Shown: positions 33,101 to 43,610 of the stretch, in pieces
How the letters are laid out: each line of letters begins with the position of its first letter
Numbering within the stretch: position 1 is the stretch's first letter
Origin: Actinostola sp. cb2023
Taxonomy: Eukaryota; Cnidaria; Anthozoa; Actiniaria; Actinostolidae
NCBI GenBank assembly: GCA_033675265.1
Contig: JAUJYZ010000626.1
Coordinates: 32,660 to 96,659, forward strand
Reading direction: 5' to 3'
DNA length: 64,000 nucleotides
The notes under the pieces: model-generated
Databases searched by the model: none
What the model saw: only the letters and a program-made list of their open reading frames with translations
What the model was told of the DNA's origin: nothing
Made by a program: the position numbers and the translations under genes

Positions 33101-36100
33101 CAATTTAGGACGAACTTTAACGAGATAATTCTTGAAATTTTTACCGACCCCCAAGTTGGAGATAATTACCACAGCATTCATTCCTTTATATAATTTCAGT
33201 TTTCATAGAGAATGGGGCTTCAAAAAATGCATAGCTGTCAGATTTAATAGATTCTTCTCACCCTATACTCGGTGTAATGGCGGAATTGATGTTTTGTGTT
33301 ACTTCTCGAAGCCATGGTTCTATCATATCTTCGTCTATTTCCTTATTCTAAGTCTTTAAAAGTATAAATGAGAGAACAGACTTTGCAGAAAATTAGTTGT
33401 TAAGAAAATTTAAACTTGTTTCTACTGTTTTGCATTGCAATATTTTTGCTTACCATTTACGGGACTCGCGACGAGCAGAAATGTGGACTCCAAGCATTCA
33501 AGTCAAATTATCTTTCGATTTCTACCGACCTCCAAGCTGCTTAATGTAATTACGGAGGCGAAGATTATTCAATAGTCATTCCATTCATCACAATAAATGA
33601 CTTTCAAAAAATGCATAGCTCCTGCTGTGAATGTTCAAAGTGCATGTATACGGCGAAGACGGCAGCCATTGTCAGTTTAGCTTGTCATGTCTGGACCTCC
33701 GTCACCTTGCAATATGCAACTCATAATGCAGCGTAAATACTTGTTATGACAACTGCAGCATGCCTTCAGCATTGATAAAATAGAATCCATCATTTTAGAG
33801 TTGCATATATTCATATAGACAAGTTAATAAATAAATATCTGAAGTAGAACTTCGTCATCTTGTTTGTTATTCCTGGTATTTAAACTAGCGCGGGATGGCG
33901 CGGGATATATGCGCGTGTCAGAGGGTCTTTGTGTTTATGTTGGCATTTCACGCATGCGCAGACAAAATGCCCATGTGCTGGTGTATAGTACTTATAGAAG
34001 TTGGTTGAAGTGTACAAACGTGAAGCAAAAACTACTAAATATTAAAATGAACATAGATATATGTTCTAAAAATTATCTAGTTTTTGAAAAGTATTATATT
34101 CAAATCGCACCAAAGACCTATGGAGAATAGATCAGTAGAGTTATGGGTAAAGTACGAGTCCGTAGGCCTAGGAAGTGAGAGGCGCGAGAAGTCGCGGGTG
34201 GCCGGTTTTTTAAGATGATTCGGCTGAATTCTCGTTATCTTCACAGCCACACAGAAACCGACTCCCTATCCATTCTAAACAAAATTCTCATTTGGGTTCA
34301 TTCTCTGAGTTAGAACTTCCATTCAACATACAAGTTTGATGCAAATCTTTACTGATACAGTCGAACTTCTCCTCAACGGCCACCTCGGGACTACATTTTG
34401 TGGCCTTTGTGTAGAAGTGGCCGTTGTGGGGAGGTTTTAAAAACGAATAAATGTATGGGCTTGCTGGTGGCCAGGCAAAACACCCTGGCCCCGGTTGCGC
34501 GAAAGGTGAATAGCGCTATATCCACCAGAAAAGTCCTATCCAACGGATAAAATTTATTGGATAACTGCATCATTTCTATCCGTTGGATAAGACTTATCCA
34601 GTGGATAGCGCTATTCACATTTCGTGCAACTGGGGCCTGGCTGTTACAGGTGGCCGCTGTGGCCAGGTGGCCGTTAGTAGAGGGTCGACGGTTTTGTGTT
34701 CATATTTATTCCTCACCTGACAGACAAGCCTGATAACTTTGCATGTTATTCTTACAAGCACAGATGTACGGGTTTTCGGGGTTTCCCATATTAGGAATAC
34801 ACGTCATATTGACGGCGCTTCCACAAGGATTGGATGAGCATACAGTCTGAGGAATATAATAATTATCATAAATTATCATTGTATAATTATATACCAAGCC
34901 GCGAACCTATAAACATGGAGCAATCTTATTGGTTCGCTATCTCGAATTCTTCGAATTATCTCATTATACTGTGTATGAAGTCGTTTTTAAGTGAAACATA
35001 TGCTCAAACGGCGGACTTATCGAAGTAGCAAAAATAAGATATTTGAAACTATCTTACATTACGAGGAGTTCTCAAGCATGTTAAGGCATGGTTTTCTTAG
35101 CTATCTTCATTTTCCAAATAACTCCTTCCAGTTTTTTCCTATTAATTTGATGTTTGGACATAAAGTCACATCTGGGGAAGTTAACATTTTCGACTTTTGG
35201 TGGTCACGTGACCTCAAGGCGAGGAAAATAGGAATTTGGAAATGGGGTGACGGTTTTCATTCATTCCAAAAATCTCTTGATGTGAACTTGTCACATATAG
35301 CGTGCTTAACAAGACTGCGTTTGGAATGGACGATTTTCTTTGTTTACAAACGAATCAATCAACAAAACAGGTCACGTGACCAAGTCAAGTATTTGCATAT
35401 TTTCATTTTCTTGTGAAAACAAAACTAAGGACATCCATTCCAAACGCAGTCTTATTAAGGTGGTTCGCAGTAGTTTTTAACTGACCACACTTCTACTTTT
35501 CATTCGGCGAATTGATAGACTTATCCTAGACCGATCAAAACGACTTTTGCACCAGTTATCAGGCAAAGATAGAAATTTAAAATGATGTCAATTTCAGCTC
35601 GATCAAGGTTTCCTTGGCAGCGATAAACAAAGATAAACAAAGATCGTTCTTTATGCGAATTATTCAAAATCGCTTTGATCAAAAAGTTTGAATTCTGTCT
35701 CAGCTACGTTGCCTTAGTATGTAGTTTATCATGTATATAGTCGCTAGTCTAGAGCTCATCGAAATCTTGAGATATTTTAGAAAAACTGATTTCAACGATC
35801 TTTGTTTATCGTTGTCAAGGAAACCTCGATCGAGCTGAAATTGACATAATTCTAAATTTCCATCTTTGCCCGATAACTGGTGCAAAAGTCGTTTTGATCG
35901 GTCTAGGATAAGTCTATCAATTCGCCAAACGAAGAGTGTAAGTGTGGTCAGTAAAAACTACTTTGAGTCACCTTCATCAGGACATTATACATGGCAATTT
36001 CACATTAAAATATTTTTGGAATAAATAAAAACCGCCACCCCATTTCAAATTACTATTTTCTTCGCCTTGAGGTAACGTGACCACCAAAAGTAAAAAAATT

Positions 36101-36607
36101 TGAGCTAGAAATTTTAACTTCCCCAATTGTCACTTTATGTCCAAACGTCAAATTCATGGGTAAAAACTGGAAGGAGATATTTGGAAAACTGTAGTTTTTC
36201 ATACCAAATGATCCAATAACCTTCCATAGTAAAACATAGAAAAATCTTACCATCATTCTCATGTGGAAGAACCCTTCTTTCTTCATGAAAAAATCGCGAT
36301 AGTCAGTTCCTCCCCAACTCATCAGCTCACACAGTATTTTACCAGTTGGTTTGCTTTCAAAATTGACAGATAAACACAATTGGTTCAAGACACACTTCAC
36401 TGCACAGTCCATATCATCTTCTACTTCAAGACGGGAGAGAAGTGAATCATTCTTTTGGAGAACAGAACCGTTGATTCTCTTTGCAAAATTTCCATACGAA
36501 AAATCGGCGCCAAAGCGCACTGACAAATCAACGTCACAAAACACGACCCCAAGAAAAAGAAAAAACAAGGATTTCAGCAGAGACAAGAAATTGGCGGTGT
36601 TCTTCAT
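30171..36607 (-). CDS. Secreted PAN/Apple-EGF-F5/8C (discoidin) protein, copy 2, apparently intact
   Basis: Four exons: 36251-36607 (357 bp), 34717-34846 (130), 30375-30685 (311), 30171-30308 (138). Each is bounded by GT-AG sites and the phases fit (0, 1, 0), giving about 311 aa. Residues 1-24 are a signal peptide (LLKSLFFLFLGVVFC). The PAN/Apple region (about 30-119) has DDMDCAVKCVLNQLC, ILCELMSWGGTDYRD and two N-glycosylation sequons. The EGF-like module (about 120-162) has six cysteines from TVCSSNPC to QACLSG. The F5/8C domain (about 163-311) starts DCNALGIKDG, has WVPKLGETNWWVQVNLSKPT and GFASQGRY, and ends GLRIELYGC, its usual terminal Cys. This combination indicates an extracellular adhesion or matrix protein; ligand and tissue are unknown. 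Introns are loaded with MITEs. Confidence 0.85.
31215..31472. mobile_element. Tc1/mariner-type MITE with ~76-bp arms
   Basis: CAGTCATTCTCA ... TGAGAATGACTG, TA on both sides. The long arms include GTAGTATTGTAGTCTTTTCAT and CACGTGATTCATTATG. It lies just downstream of nothing coding, within the first-named F5/8C to EGF intron of copy 2. Confidence 0.8.
31775..32610. mobile_element. MITE with ~47-bp near-perfect TIRs and a nested inverted pair
   Basis: CTTAGGCTAAGAACAGACGT and its inverse match for about 47 bp. A second inverted pair lies inside (AGTACATGAAAAGAACGGCG at about 31832 against CGCCGTTCTTTTCATGTACT at about 32021). 836 bp, no coding capacity. The target duplication is not clear. 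Confidence 0.75.
32620..34340. other. Intronic DNA with a diverged tandem duplication
   Basis: About 33140-33260 and 33520-33625 share TTTCTACCGACCTCCAAG-type and TTCAAAAAATGCATAGCT motifs about 385 bp apart, an old duplication. No exon is seen. Confidence 0.4.
34352..34700. mobile_element. Interrupted MITE with CAGTCGAAC end
   Basis: Starts TACAGTCGAACTTCTCC and runs to a GGTGGCCGTTAGTAGAGG / GTCGACGG end; repeated GTGGCC(G/T) motifs inside. It is split by the hAT-like MITE at 34487-34637. Confidence 0.5.
34487..34637. mobile_element. Small MITE with GGCCCCGGTTGC ends
   Basis: Left GGCCCCGGTTGCGCGAAA, right inverse of GGCCCCAGTTGCACGAAA; both arms continue into GTGAATAGCGCTAT. About 151 bp, inserted in the preceding repeat and lying in the intron before the EGF exon of copy 2. 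Confidence 0.7.
35090..36190. mobile_element. Long inverted-repeat element in the PAN-EGF intron of copy 2
   Basis: Sequence at about 35110-35280 (AACTCCTTCCAG ... GTGGTCACGTGACCTCAAGGCG) recurs inverted at about 36010-36190. Between the arms lies a second inverted-repeat element (35457-35974). It is absent from the same intron of copy 1, so it inserted after the duplication or was lost there. Confidence 0.6.
35457..35974. mobile_element. Nested MITE with ~200-bp inverted arms
   Basis: Starts AAGGTGGTTCGCAGTAGTTT and ends with the inverse TTTGAGTCACCTT; the arms share TATCAATTCGCC, GACCGATCAAAACGACTTTTG and TTTCAGCTCGATC stretches. About 518 bp. Confidence 0.7.
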
Positions 36608-36609
36608 GA

Positions 36610-37680
36610 CTACTTGAACAAAGTGCTGAGATAGATAACCTTATGGTCATGGTACATAGATGCCCTAATTACTATACATAATAAAATAGTATTCGTCAAA
36701 AGCAATTTATGCCACAAGAACTTGTAAAATAACATAGAGGCTCTAATTACTATAAATAATAAAACAGTATTCGCAACAAGATATTGAGTCTTGAAGAATT
36801 GATTGTTTGTTGGAATACGTTTCTAAAACATTAAAATATTGAAAATAATTGGCCTCTTGAAAAGAGTTATTACTAAACCTGTTCAATAAATATTAGTTTG
36901 GACAATGAAACCCATTAAATTAGTCAATACATTCTCAAATTTTCGTTTTAATGCCTGGAATATTGCTCAATATTGAGCATTAAAAGCTGAGATGGATGAC
37001 CTTATGGTCATAGCACATAGAGGGCGTACTGACTATAAATAATCAAACAGTATTCGATAAAACCATTTACGCCACGAGATATTGACAACATATAAAGTCT
37101 GGGATTACAAACATTTTACATTTCACGGGTTAAATAAAACTACTCCAACACATTTTTGTTACCCATGATACAATGAATCTGTTATCACTATATTGAACGG
37201 TTTTATCGTCTAACACGTTAATTATCTCTCGACAGGAGGTTAAATAAATAACATGGACCACCAACGAAGTAATCAGTACTCCTTCTGTACTAGATTATGA
37301 ATCAACAATGGCTGATTTACTAAGAATAATTAGCTGCTGTTTTGCAGGTGCAAAATAACGTTTCTCAACCGATTCGCTGTGTATGAATGATTATATGAAA
37401 TGCTACTGGAAAAAAAGAATTAAGTTCCATGTAAAAAATGTGTGTCTGTTCTTTTCGAAATGAATAGCTTTAGTTAGTGTGTGAGGAAAAAAGAAGGAAA
37501 ACGTTGTATCGTTCATACAAGAAAACACAGCGGTTGACAAGAGTCAATTTGTCAGGGAAAACCGGATTGCGCATGCGCGGAGAAAGAATGTTGGTCTCAA
37601 TAAATTTTCTTTACATTGTTCTCTCCCTTGCTTCAAGGGTTTTTCTCCGGGTACTCCGGTTTTCCTCCATCAACAAAAAC
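36610..37680. repeat. Upstream block of gene copy 2 (segmental duplication)
   Basis: Matches the upstream sequences of copy 1 (about 17775-18050, 19190-19500) and copy 3 (about 41935-42530), including CTTATGGTCATGG, GACAGGAGGTTAAATAAATA and GCGGTTGACAAGAG. It probably holds the promoter of the intact gene; no core element can be assigned. Confidence 0.6.
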
Positions 37681-37686
37681 GAACTA

Positions 37687-37895
37687 GTGAGATGAGTGTT
37701 GAGTGTACAGAATATAGAATTTAGTAAGAAGTGAGTGTGAGAGTCGTGTCCCCACCAGTGAGATGAGTGTTGGGTGTATAGAATATAGAATGTAGTAAGA
37801 AGTGAATGTGAGAGTTGTGTCCCCACAAGTGAGATGAGTGTTGGGTGTATAGAATATAGAATTTAGTAAGAAGTGAGTGTGAGAGTCGTGTCCCC
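37687..37895. repeat. 71-bp minisatellite, three copies
   Basis: Unit GTGAGATGAGTGTTGGGTGT ... GAGAGTCGTGTCCCCA starts at 37687, 37758 and 37829. The duplicated locus at about 42537-42615 has only one, altered copy. Confidence 0.85.
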
Positions 37896-37899
37896 AATT

Positions 37900-39085
37900 A
37901 GTAGTACTGCTAAATAGATTGACACGTCAAAAAGCAATTTATTTTATTTTGTTATACCACTAAAACTGACAGAGTTAAAAACAACGTGAACAAAACAATG
38001 CAAATTTCGTCCATCAAATATTAAATACTATGGTGTAATTGCTATACTTTGCTATACTATGCTATGCTATGCTATAATCGCGTTCCTCCTTTCCTTTTCT
38101 TGTTTGCGAGACAAATAAAACAAATCATGTTTCGCCGCCATGTTGGATGTTCAAATTGAACAAGAAGGGACACTGGGAACTGACTAACTTACCACGTTAT
38201 CCCAGTGTATCTATCACGTATCGTACCTATTTCACAGTGGGCATGTTGTAAAGCGAGTAGGTCGACTTCAATAACCTGACTAACTTATCACCCTTTTTTA
38301 AAAGTGAATGAAAATTGCCGAATTTGTTACCCTTGTTCAGTGACGGTAAATTGCCGATTTGTTTGAGTGTGGTAAATAACAAAATAAATAATGTGGGGGC
38401 AAATCATCCTTCATTTTTCACGCTAGGGGGAAAATGTCAAGTGGGACGCAAGTTCTGTTTTTTCCCCGCCACACCATATATTATTGCTAGTATTATTTGT
38501 CTCTATTTCAATGTTGTAATTGTTGTATTTTAGTGGCAAATAAATTAAATTAAACTAGACGCTCTTCTAGCGTGAAGTCGGGCTTCTAAATAAAATGTAA
38601 CCTATATCAGTTGAACTAAATATAGATATCTTATAGTGCGATATAAGATATCAGTTTTTGGTTGCTCGTCGTTGCGTGACTCCAGCTGGATAGAACATGC
38701 TTTCCTTGCAATTTCACAAACTCAGCGAATCATGAATGACAATGACATAGTTTATTTGTTACCATAAATATATCCATACAAATACAAATACCGTATACAT
38801 AAACTAGACATCGCAGAGTGATTAAACAATGTTTGGATGAAGTGTAAATATGGGCCTAGTTACCTCGACGGTGATCGGTCGGCTGAAAACCTTACAACTG
38901 TTCTCTTCACCGCCGGCTGCGTGTATCAACTCACTTCGTTCTAAGTTCTGAAGATCTCTAAACCCTTTGCAGTACTAGTATTGGATTGATAAATCCATAT
39001 CTCTATGAATTATTGTGGTTATTTTGAAAACAAGACGACATAAACTTCCTCCAACAAGGTTTGTGAATTCAGACTCGACCAGTCT
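37900..39085. other. No gene; short repeats
   Basis: About 38040-38080 is a short GCTAT(A/G)CT microsatellite. No coding feature is supported. Confidence 0.45.
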
Positions 39086-39089
39086 CGTA

Positions 39090-41165
39090 CACAGGCAGCC
39101 CAACCATTGCTTTTGAGGCTACTAAATAATTCAATAGAATGATATTTGCGTCTTTTTTTGATGGGCTTCCTGTGGTAGAGTGCGCGCGCGCAATACATGT
39201 TGGGTTCCCTGTGTTGAATAATGTCCTGTTGGGCTTCCTGTGTGCGTCCTGCGGGATGCGCCCGCAGCAAATGTGTATATTTACACAAGGTATGAAACTC
39301 GGTCACGTGACAAATATGTTTTTGCTCCTAATTTTGTCATTGTGATGTGAAAATTCAATTTTTCTTCGAATGACTAAACTTTACCACTTTGTAAGTATCA
39401 GTCGTCTAACTTCAACGTACGCTGAGAAACTAATTTTTGAAATTTTGAGCGTCGTGGCCCGATGTGCGGCGCAAGTAGCTGGTGCACTTTTCCGTGAAGC
39501 AGTCGGATTTTACCTTCGAGAAGGCATCGACAAGCGCTCGGCAAATCTGAACTGTGCTCTTTTTGGCAAGTTTTAACATTGATATGTTCACTAAACAAGA
39601 GTCAAAACATCTACAATATACTTTCTTTGTTTTCTGTTTTGACTTCTGTAAAGTATTTGTTTTGTATTTTGGTTTTTATCGATTAAAATCTTCAAATTGA
39701 CGCATTGTGTTTTATAAATGCTGAATAGTCTCAATATTTAGTACTGCACAACACATTTGCTATCAGTACTTGTACACAAAACGACAAACAAACGTATTTA
39801 TTTCAACAATAAGTCTACTAGCTTTATACACACTGTTTTGCCGTTATTTCCATGCAATTTCTTCACTATGTTGATCAGTAATAGCATGGATAAATAATAA
39901 CAATGAAATAAATATTATACACAATCGACAAGTTGTAAATGAATAACAAACATCGCAGTTGGAAGCGATAAGCTTACTTACGTTCTTACGAAAAATACGC
40001 CGTTAAAATTACTCTGTGTTTCTCTCAGATGATAGTATTTTGCTAAATGTGTCGTGCTATTTCAATGACAATAACGAACAACTGTTAATATTTTAGTTCA
40101 CGGCAGCTTCACGAGTCCATCGCCATTCATGTCTCCTTCGATGTCAGTGAATTGAGTTCGTCTATATTTTTGCTTCAGATGGTTTATGCTGTGTTGGCGT
40201 TCCCTTGTGTCAGAAGAACTATAAGTAAAGTACAAAATTATGTCAAACACTTTCTAGATGAGAGAGTCAGTAAAGTCAGTCAGTTGAGAGAGGTTCCTTG
40301 TTGAAGTGTATTTCGATCACTGACAACTACACAATTCAAATAGCTCAGTCATAATTTATAATAATAATAATAATAATAAGTTCTTTATAAACGCATCATA
40401 CAATAGTCAATATGGAAAAAAACTGATTTGTTGAGGAGTATTAAGCAGCCCTTCTGCCCTAGTATAGGCAAGTCCTTTTATTAGAGAAAATTTAGAGCAA
40501 ATACTACGTAAAAACCATGACAAAAAGTACTTTTAGTTCAGTTTATTTTCAACAAAACTTTCTCACGTGTCGAGCAAAACATATCCAAAGTTTCTCCACC
40601 ATTCAAAATGAAAAAGGGCTACTTTAAAACCGTCAAATTTCTTCTAAATTTACTTAAAGTTGACATGAATTGTGAACTTCTAAACTTACCATAAATAGGG
40701 AATAGAATCCTAACGTTTACACCGAAACAATCAGTCTTTCTTGATATGAACTTCTCTTCGACGCCCCGCCATTAGCGACAAAATAACGACTTCACCTTGG
40801 GTACCCCACGGGCCTGTAGCGTACGACGACTTCGGCTCTTCGGTTCACGGAAAAGTGCACCAGCTACTTGCGCCGCACATCAGGCCATCACGTGACTGGA
40901 GTTTCATACCTTGTGTAAACTGATACACATATACTGCGGGACGCGCACAGGGATCCCAACATCATCAATTTATATGCACAGGGAGACACAGGGATATGAT
41001 CCCAACACCATACATTCTATGCACAGGGAACCCAACATAATACGTATTGCGCACGCGCGCTCTCTACCACAGGAAGCCCATCAAAAAAAGACGCAAATAT
41101 CATTTTACCGGTGGATTTTATTGAATTATTTAGTAGCCTCAAAAGCAATGGTTGGGCTGCCTGTG
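39090..41165. mobile_element. 2.1-kb TIR element with 7-bp target duplication
   Basis: Ends CACAGGCAGCCCAACCATTG and the inverse CAATGGTTGGGCTGCCTGTG; inverted similarity continues, with gaps, for about 280 bp. It is flanked by the perfect 7-bp direct repeat TCTCGTA (39083-39089, 41166-41172). The terminal regions contain many spaced variants of CACAGGRARCCCAACA in both orientations. The interior has no transposase; it holds only short frames. Ends beginning CACA with subterminal repeats recall CACTA elements, but 7 bp is too long for that group; a P-like origin is another option. Superfamily left open. Confidence 0.75.
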
Positions 41166-41312
41166 TCTCGTATTGATAAATCATGTTGTTTATAGAGCCT
41201 TCGGTGATTATCTTAGCGGCCGGCACAGGGAACGACAGACAAAGAACGCTTCTCATTTTTAGAGTCGGGTCTTCCACAGGAAGCCCGACTAATTAATTGC
41301 AGCCAGCGGCTG

Positions 41313-41521
41313 AATACTCCTTTTTACAGTTCCCGGCGCCATCTTGAAAGGTAGCCGTGCCTTTGTGCATCGAGACCAACGGTGACCTTGCAATGATAGA
41401 GACATGTGAGTAATTGTCCAAGGTGTTAAAAAGGTATCTATCATTGCAAGGTTGGTCTCGCTTCGATGCAAAGGCACAGCTACCTTTCAAGATGGCGCTG
41501 AGAACTGTAAAAAGGAGTATT
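41313..41521. mobile_element. Foldback element, ~85-bp arms
   Basis: AATACTCCTTTTTACAGTTC and its inverse GAACTGTAAAAAGGAGTATT enclose arms that also pair over GCCATCTTGAAAGGTAGC and CTTGCAATGATAGA. 209 bp, almost wholly palindromic. Confidence 0.75.
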
Positions 41522-41729
41522 GCGACTAAGAAACTCAACTCACATAAAGCACCCGGTCAAAACATTTAGACTACCGGACTTAGCTTTGTTTAATTATGCA
41601 ATGTACCATAGAATATTAGATTAGATTTCACTATTATAATATGATGGACACTCCGACTCTAGATCTCTAGTACTTAGTTGCCAACCAAGACTGAGGTTGT
41701 AGTTCAGGCCGTGCTTTTGTCTGTATTAT

Positions 41730-41930
41730 GTCTTACTTCAAGACGGGAGAGAAGTGAATCATTCTTTTGGAGAACAGAACCGTTGATTCTCTTTGCAAAA
41801 TTTCCATACGTAAAATCGGCGCCATTAATATCATTTAGCACACTGACAAATCAACGTCACAAAACACGACCCCAAGAAAAAGAAAAAACAAGGATTTCAG
41901 CAGAGACAAGAATTTGGCCGTGTTCTTCAT
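41730..41930 (-). pseudogene. PAN exon stump of the PAN-EGF-F5/8C family, copy 3
   Basis: The 5' half of the family's first exon, from the ATG at 41930 through the signal peptide to about the PAN start, highly similar to copies 1 and 2. It carries a net 11-nt insertion (TTAATATCATTTA region, about 41825-41838) that shifts frame, and it stops abruptly at about 41733, where similarity to copy 2 ends. No EGF or F5/8C exon follows before the foldback element at 41313. The upstream flank (to about 42750) is still recognisable as the duplicated block. Confidence 0.75.
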
Positions 41931-41934
41931 GACT

Positions 41935-42750
41935 ACTTGAACAAAGTGCTGAGATAGATGACCTTATGGTCATGGCACACCTAATTACTATACATAATAA
42001 AACAGTATTCGATAAAGCCATTTACGCCACGAGATATTGACAACATATAAAGTCTGGGATCACAAACATTTTACATTTCACGGGTTAAATAAATCTACTC
42101 TAAGAACCTACATTTGTAACCAGGATATAATCTGTTATCACTACAATGAACGGTTTTAGCCTTTACTCATATACCGAGCAGTTCCTCTAACACGTTAATT
42201 ATCTCTCGACAGGAGGTTAAATAAATAACATGGACCACCAACGAAGTAATCAGTACTCCTTCTGTACTAGATTATGAATCAACAATGGCTGATTTACTAA
42301 GAATAATTAGCTGCTGTTTTTCGCAACCGATTTGCTGTGTATGAATGATTATATGACATGCTACTCGTAAAAAAGAATTAAGTTCCACAGCGGTTGACAA
42401 GAGACAATTTGTCAGGGAAAACCGGATTGGGGAGAAAGAATGTTGGTCTCAAGCAATTTCCTTTACATCGTTCTCCCTTGCTTCAAGGGGTTTTCTGCGG
42501 ATACTCCGGTTTTCCTCCATCAACACAAACGAACTAGTGAGATGAGTGTTGTACAGAAATAAAACGAATGTGCAGAATATAGAATGTAGCAAGAAGTGAG
42601 TGCGAGAGTCGTGACCCCAATTACCAGTACTGCTAAATAGATTGACATGTTAAAAAAGGAATTATTTTATTTTGTTATACCACTAAAAACAACAAAACAA
42701 AACAAAGAAAAACAAAACAATGCAAATTTCGTTCCATCTTCTTAAACGAA
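41935..42750. repeat. Upstream block of copy 3 (segmental duplication)
   Basis: Shortened version of the block at 36610-38000: CATGGACCACCAACGAAGTA, GCGGTTGACAAGAG and AGAATATAGAATGTAGCAAG all recur, with deletions. No gene. Confidence 0.6.
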
Positions 42751-43289
42751 GCAATATTTAAGTAAAATGTAATGCTAAGTAAAATTCATATTACCCTTTA
42801 TAGCTAGACTTTGAATGTTTTTGCATATCATATTTTGTATGTCCAAAAGATAATTGCGTTCCTCCTTTTATTGTTTGCGAGACAAATAAATCACATTTCG
42901 CCGCCATGTTGGATGTTCAATACGAGCAAGAAGGGGATGGTTGTCCAATACACACGACCTGATACGGACCGTAAAAGTCGGTTTACGGCCCGTATCAGGT
43001 CGTGAAGTTATTAATATGCACAATATATGCATTCATTACATTCACCGCATATAAATGTTAAGGCAGGCTGTAAATATGTATATGCATGGCATTACATTCA
43101 CCGCATATATTAGTATAACTAAGAGGACTTGAGTCAAATTTTTTTTTTGCTTAGTGGGATCACGAGCCGTAGCGGCCCGTAACGGGTCGTGAGCATTTGA
43201 TGGGCTATGTTACGAGGCAGGCTGAAAATATGTATATAATGCTAGATTTAGCACAGGGTACCAAACTCATAGGATTTATATAACGTGAC

Positions 43290-43610
43290 ACGTCGTGAAC
43301 TTTGGGTACCCTGTGTCAAAACACCAATATATTATTGCCAGCCTTGCCTTCAACAGAGGGCCTGCAATGTTCACGGGCCGATACGGGCCGTACGGCCGGT
43401 AAAAACCTTTTACGGGCCGTGCATCTCATTTGCAGGTCGTGAATTGGGTACCCTGTGTCAAAACACGAATATATAATTGCCAGCCTTGTCTTCAACAGAG
43501 GGCCTGAAATGTTCACGGGCCGATACGGGCCGTACGGCCCGCAAAAACCTTTTACGGGCCGTGCATCTCATTTGCAGGTCGTGACAGGTCGTGAATTGGG
43601 TAACCTGTGT
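43290..43610. repeat. Tandem ~140-170-bp repeats with GGGCCGTACGGCC palindromes
   Basis: Two direct copies run from GGGTACCCTGTGTCAAAACA through TTGCCAGCCTTG, GATACGGGCCGTACGGCC, TTTTACGGGCCGTGCATC and GCAGGTCGTGAATTGGGTA. They are high in GC and self-complementary. Confidence 0.75.

Noticed and set aside
36351..36617. Plus-strand frames antisense to the PAN exons (also 41678-41932)
   Set aside because: They lie exactly opposite the PAN coding exons and are shadows of them.
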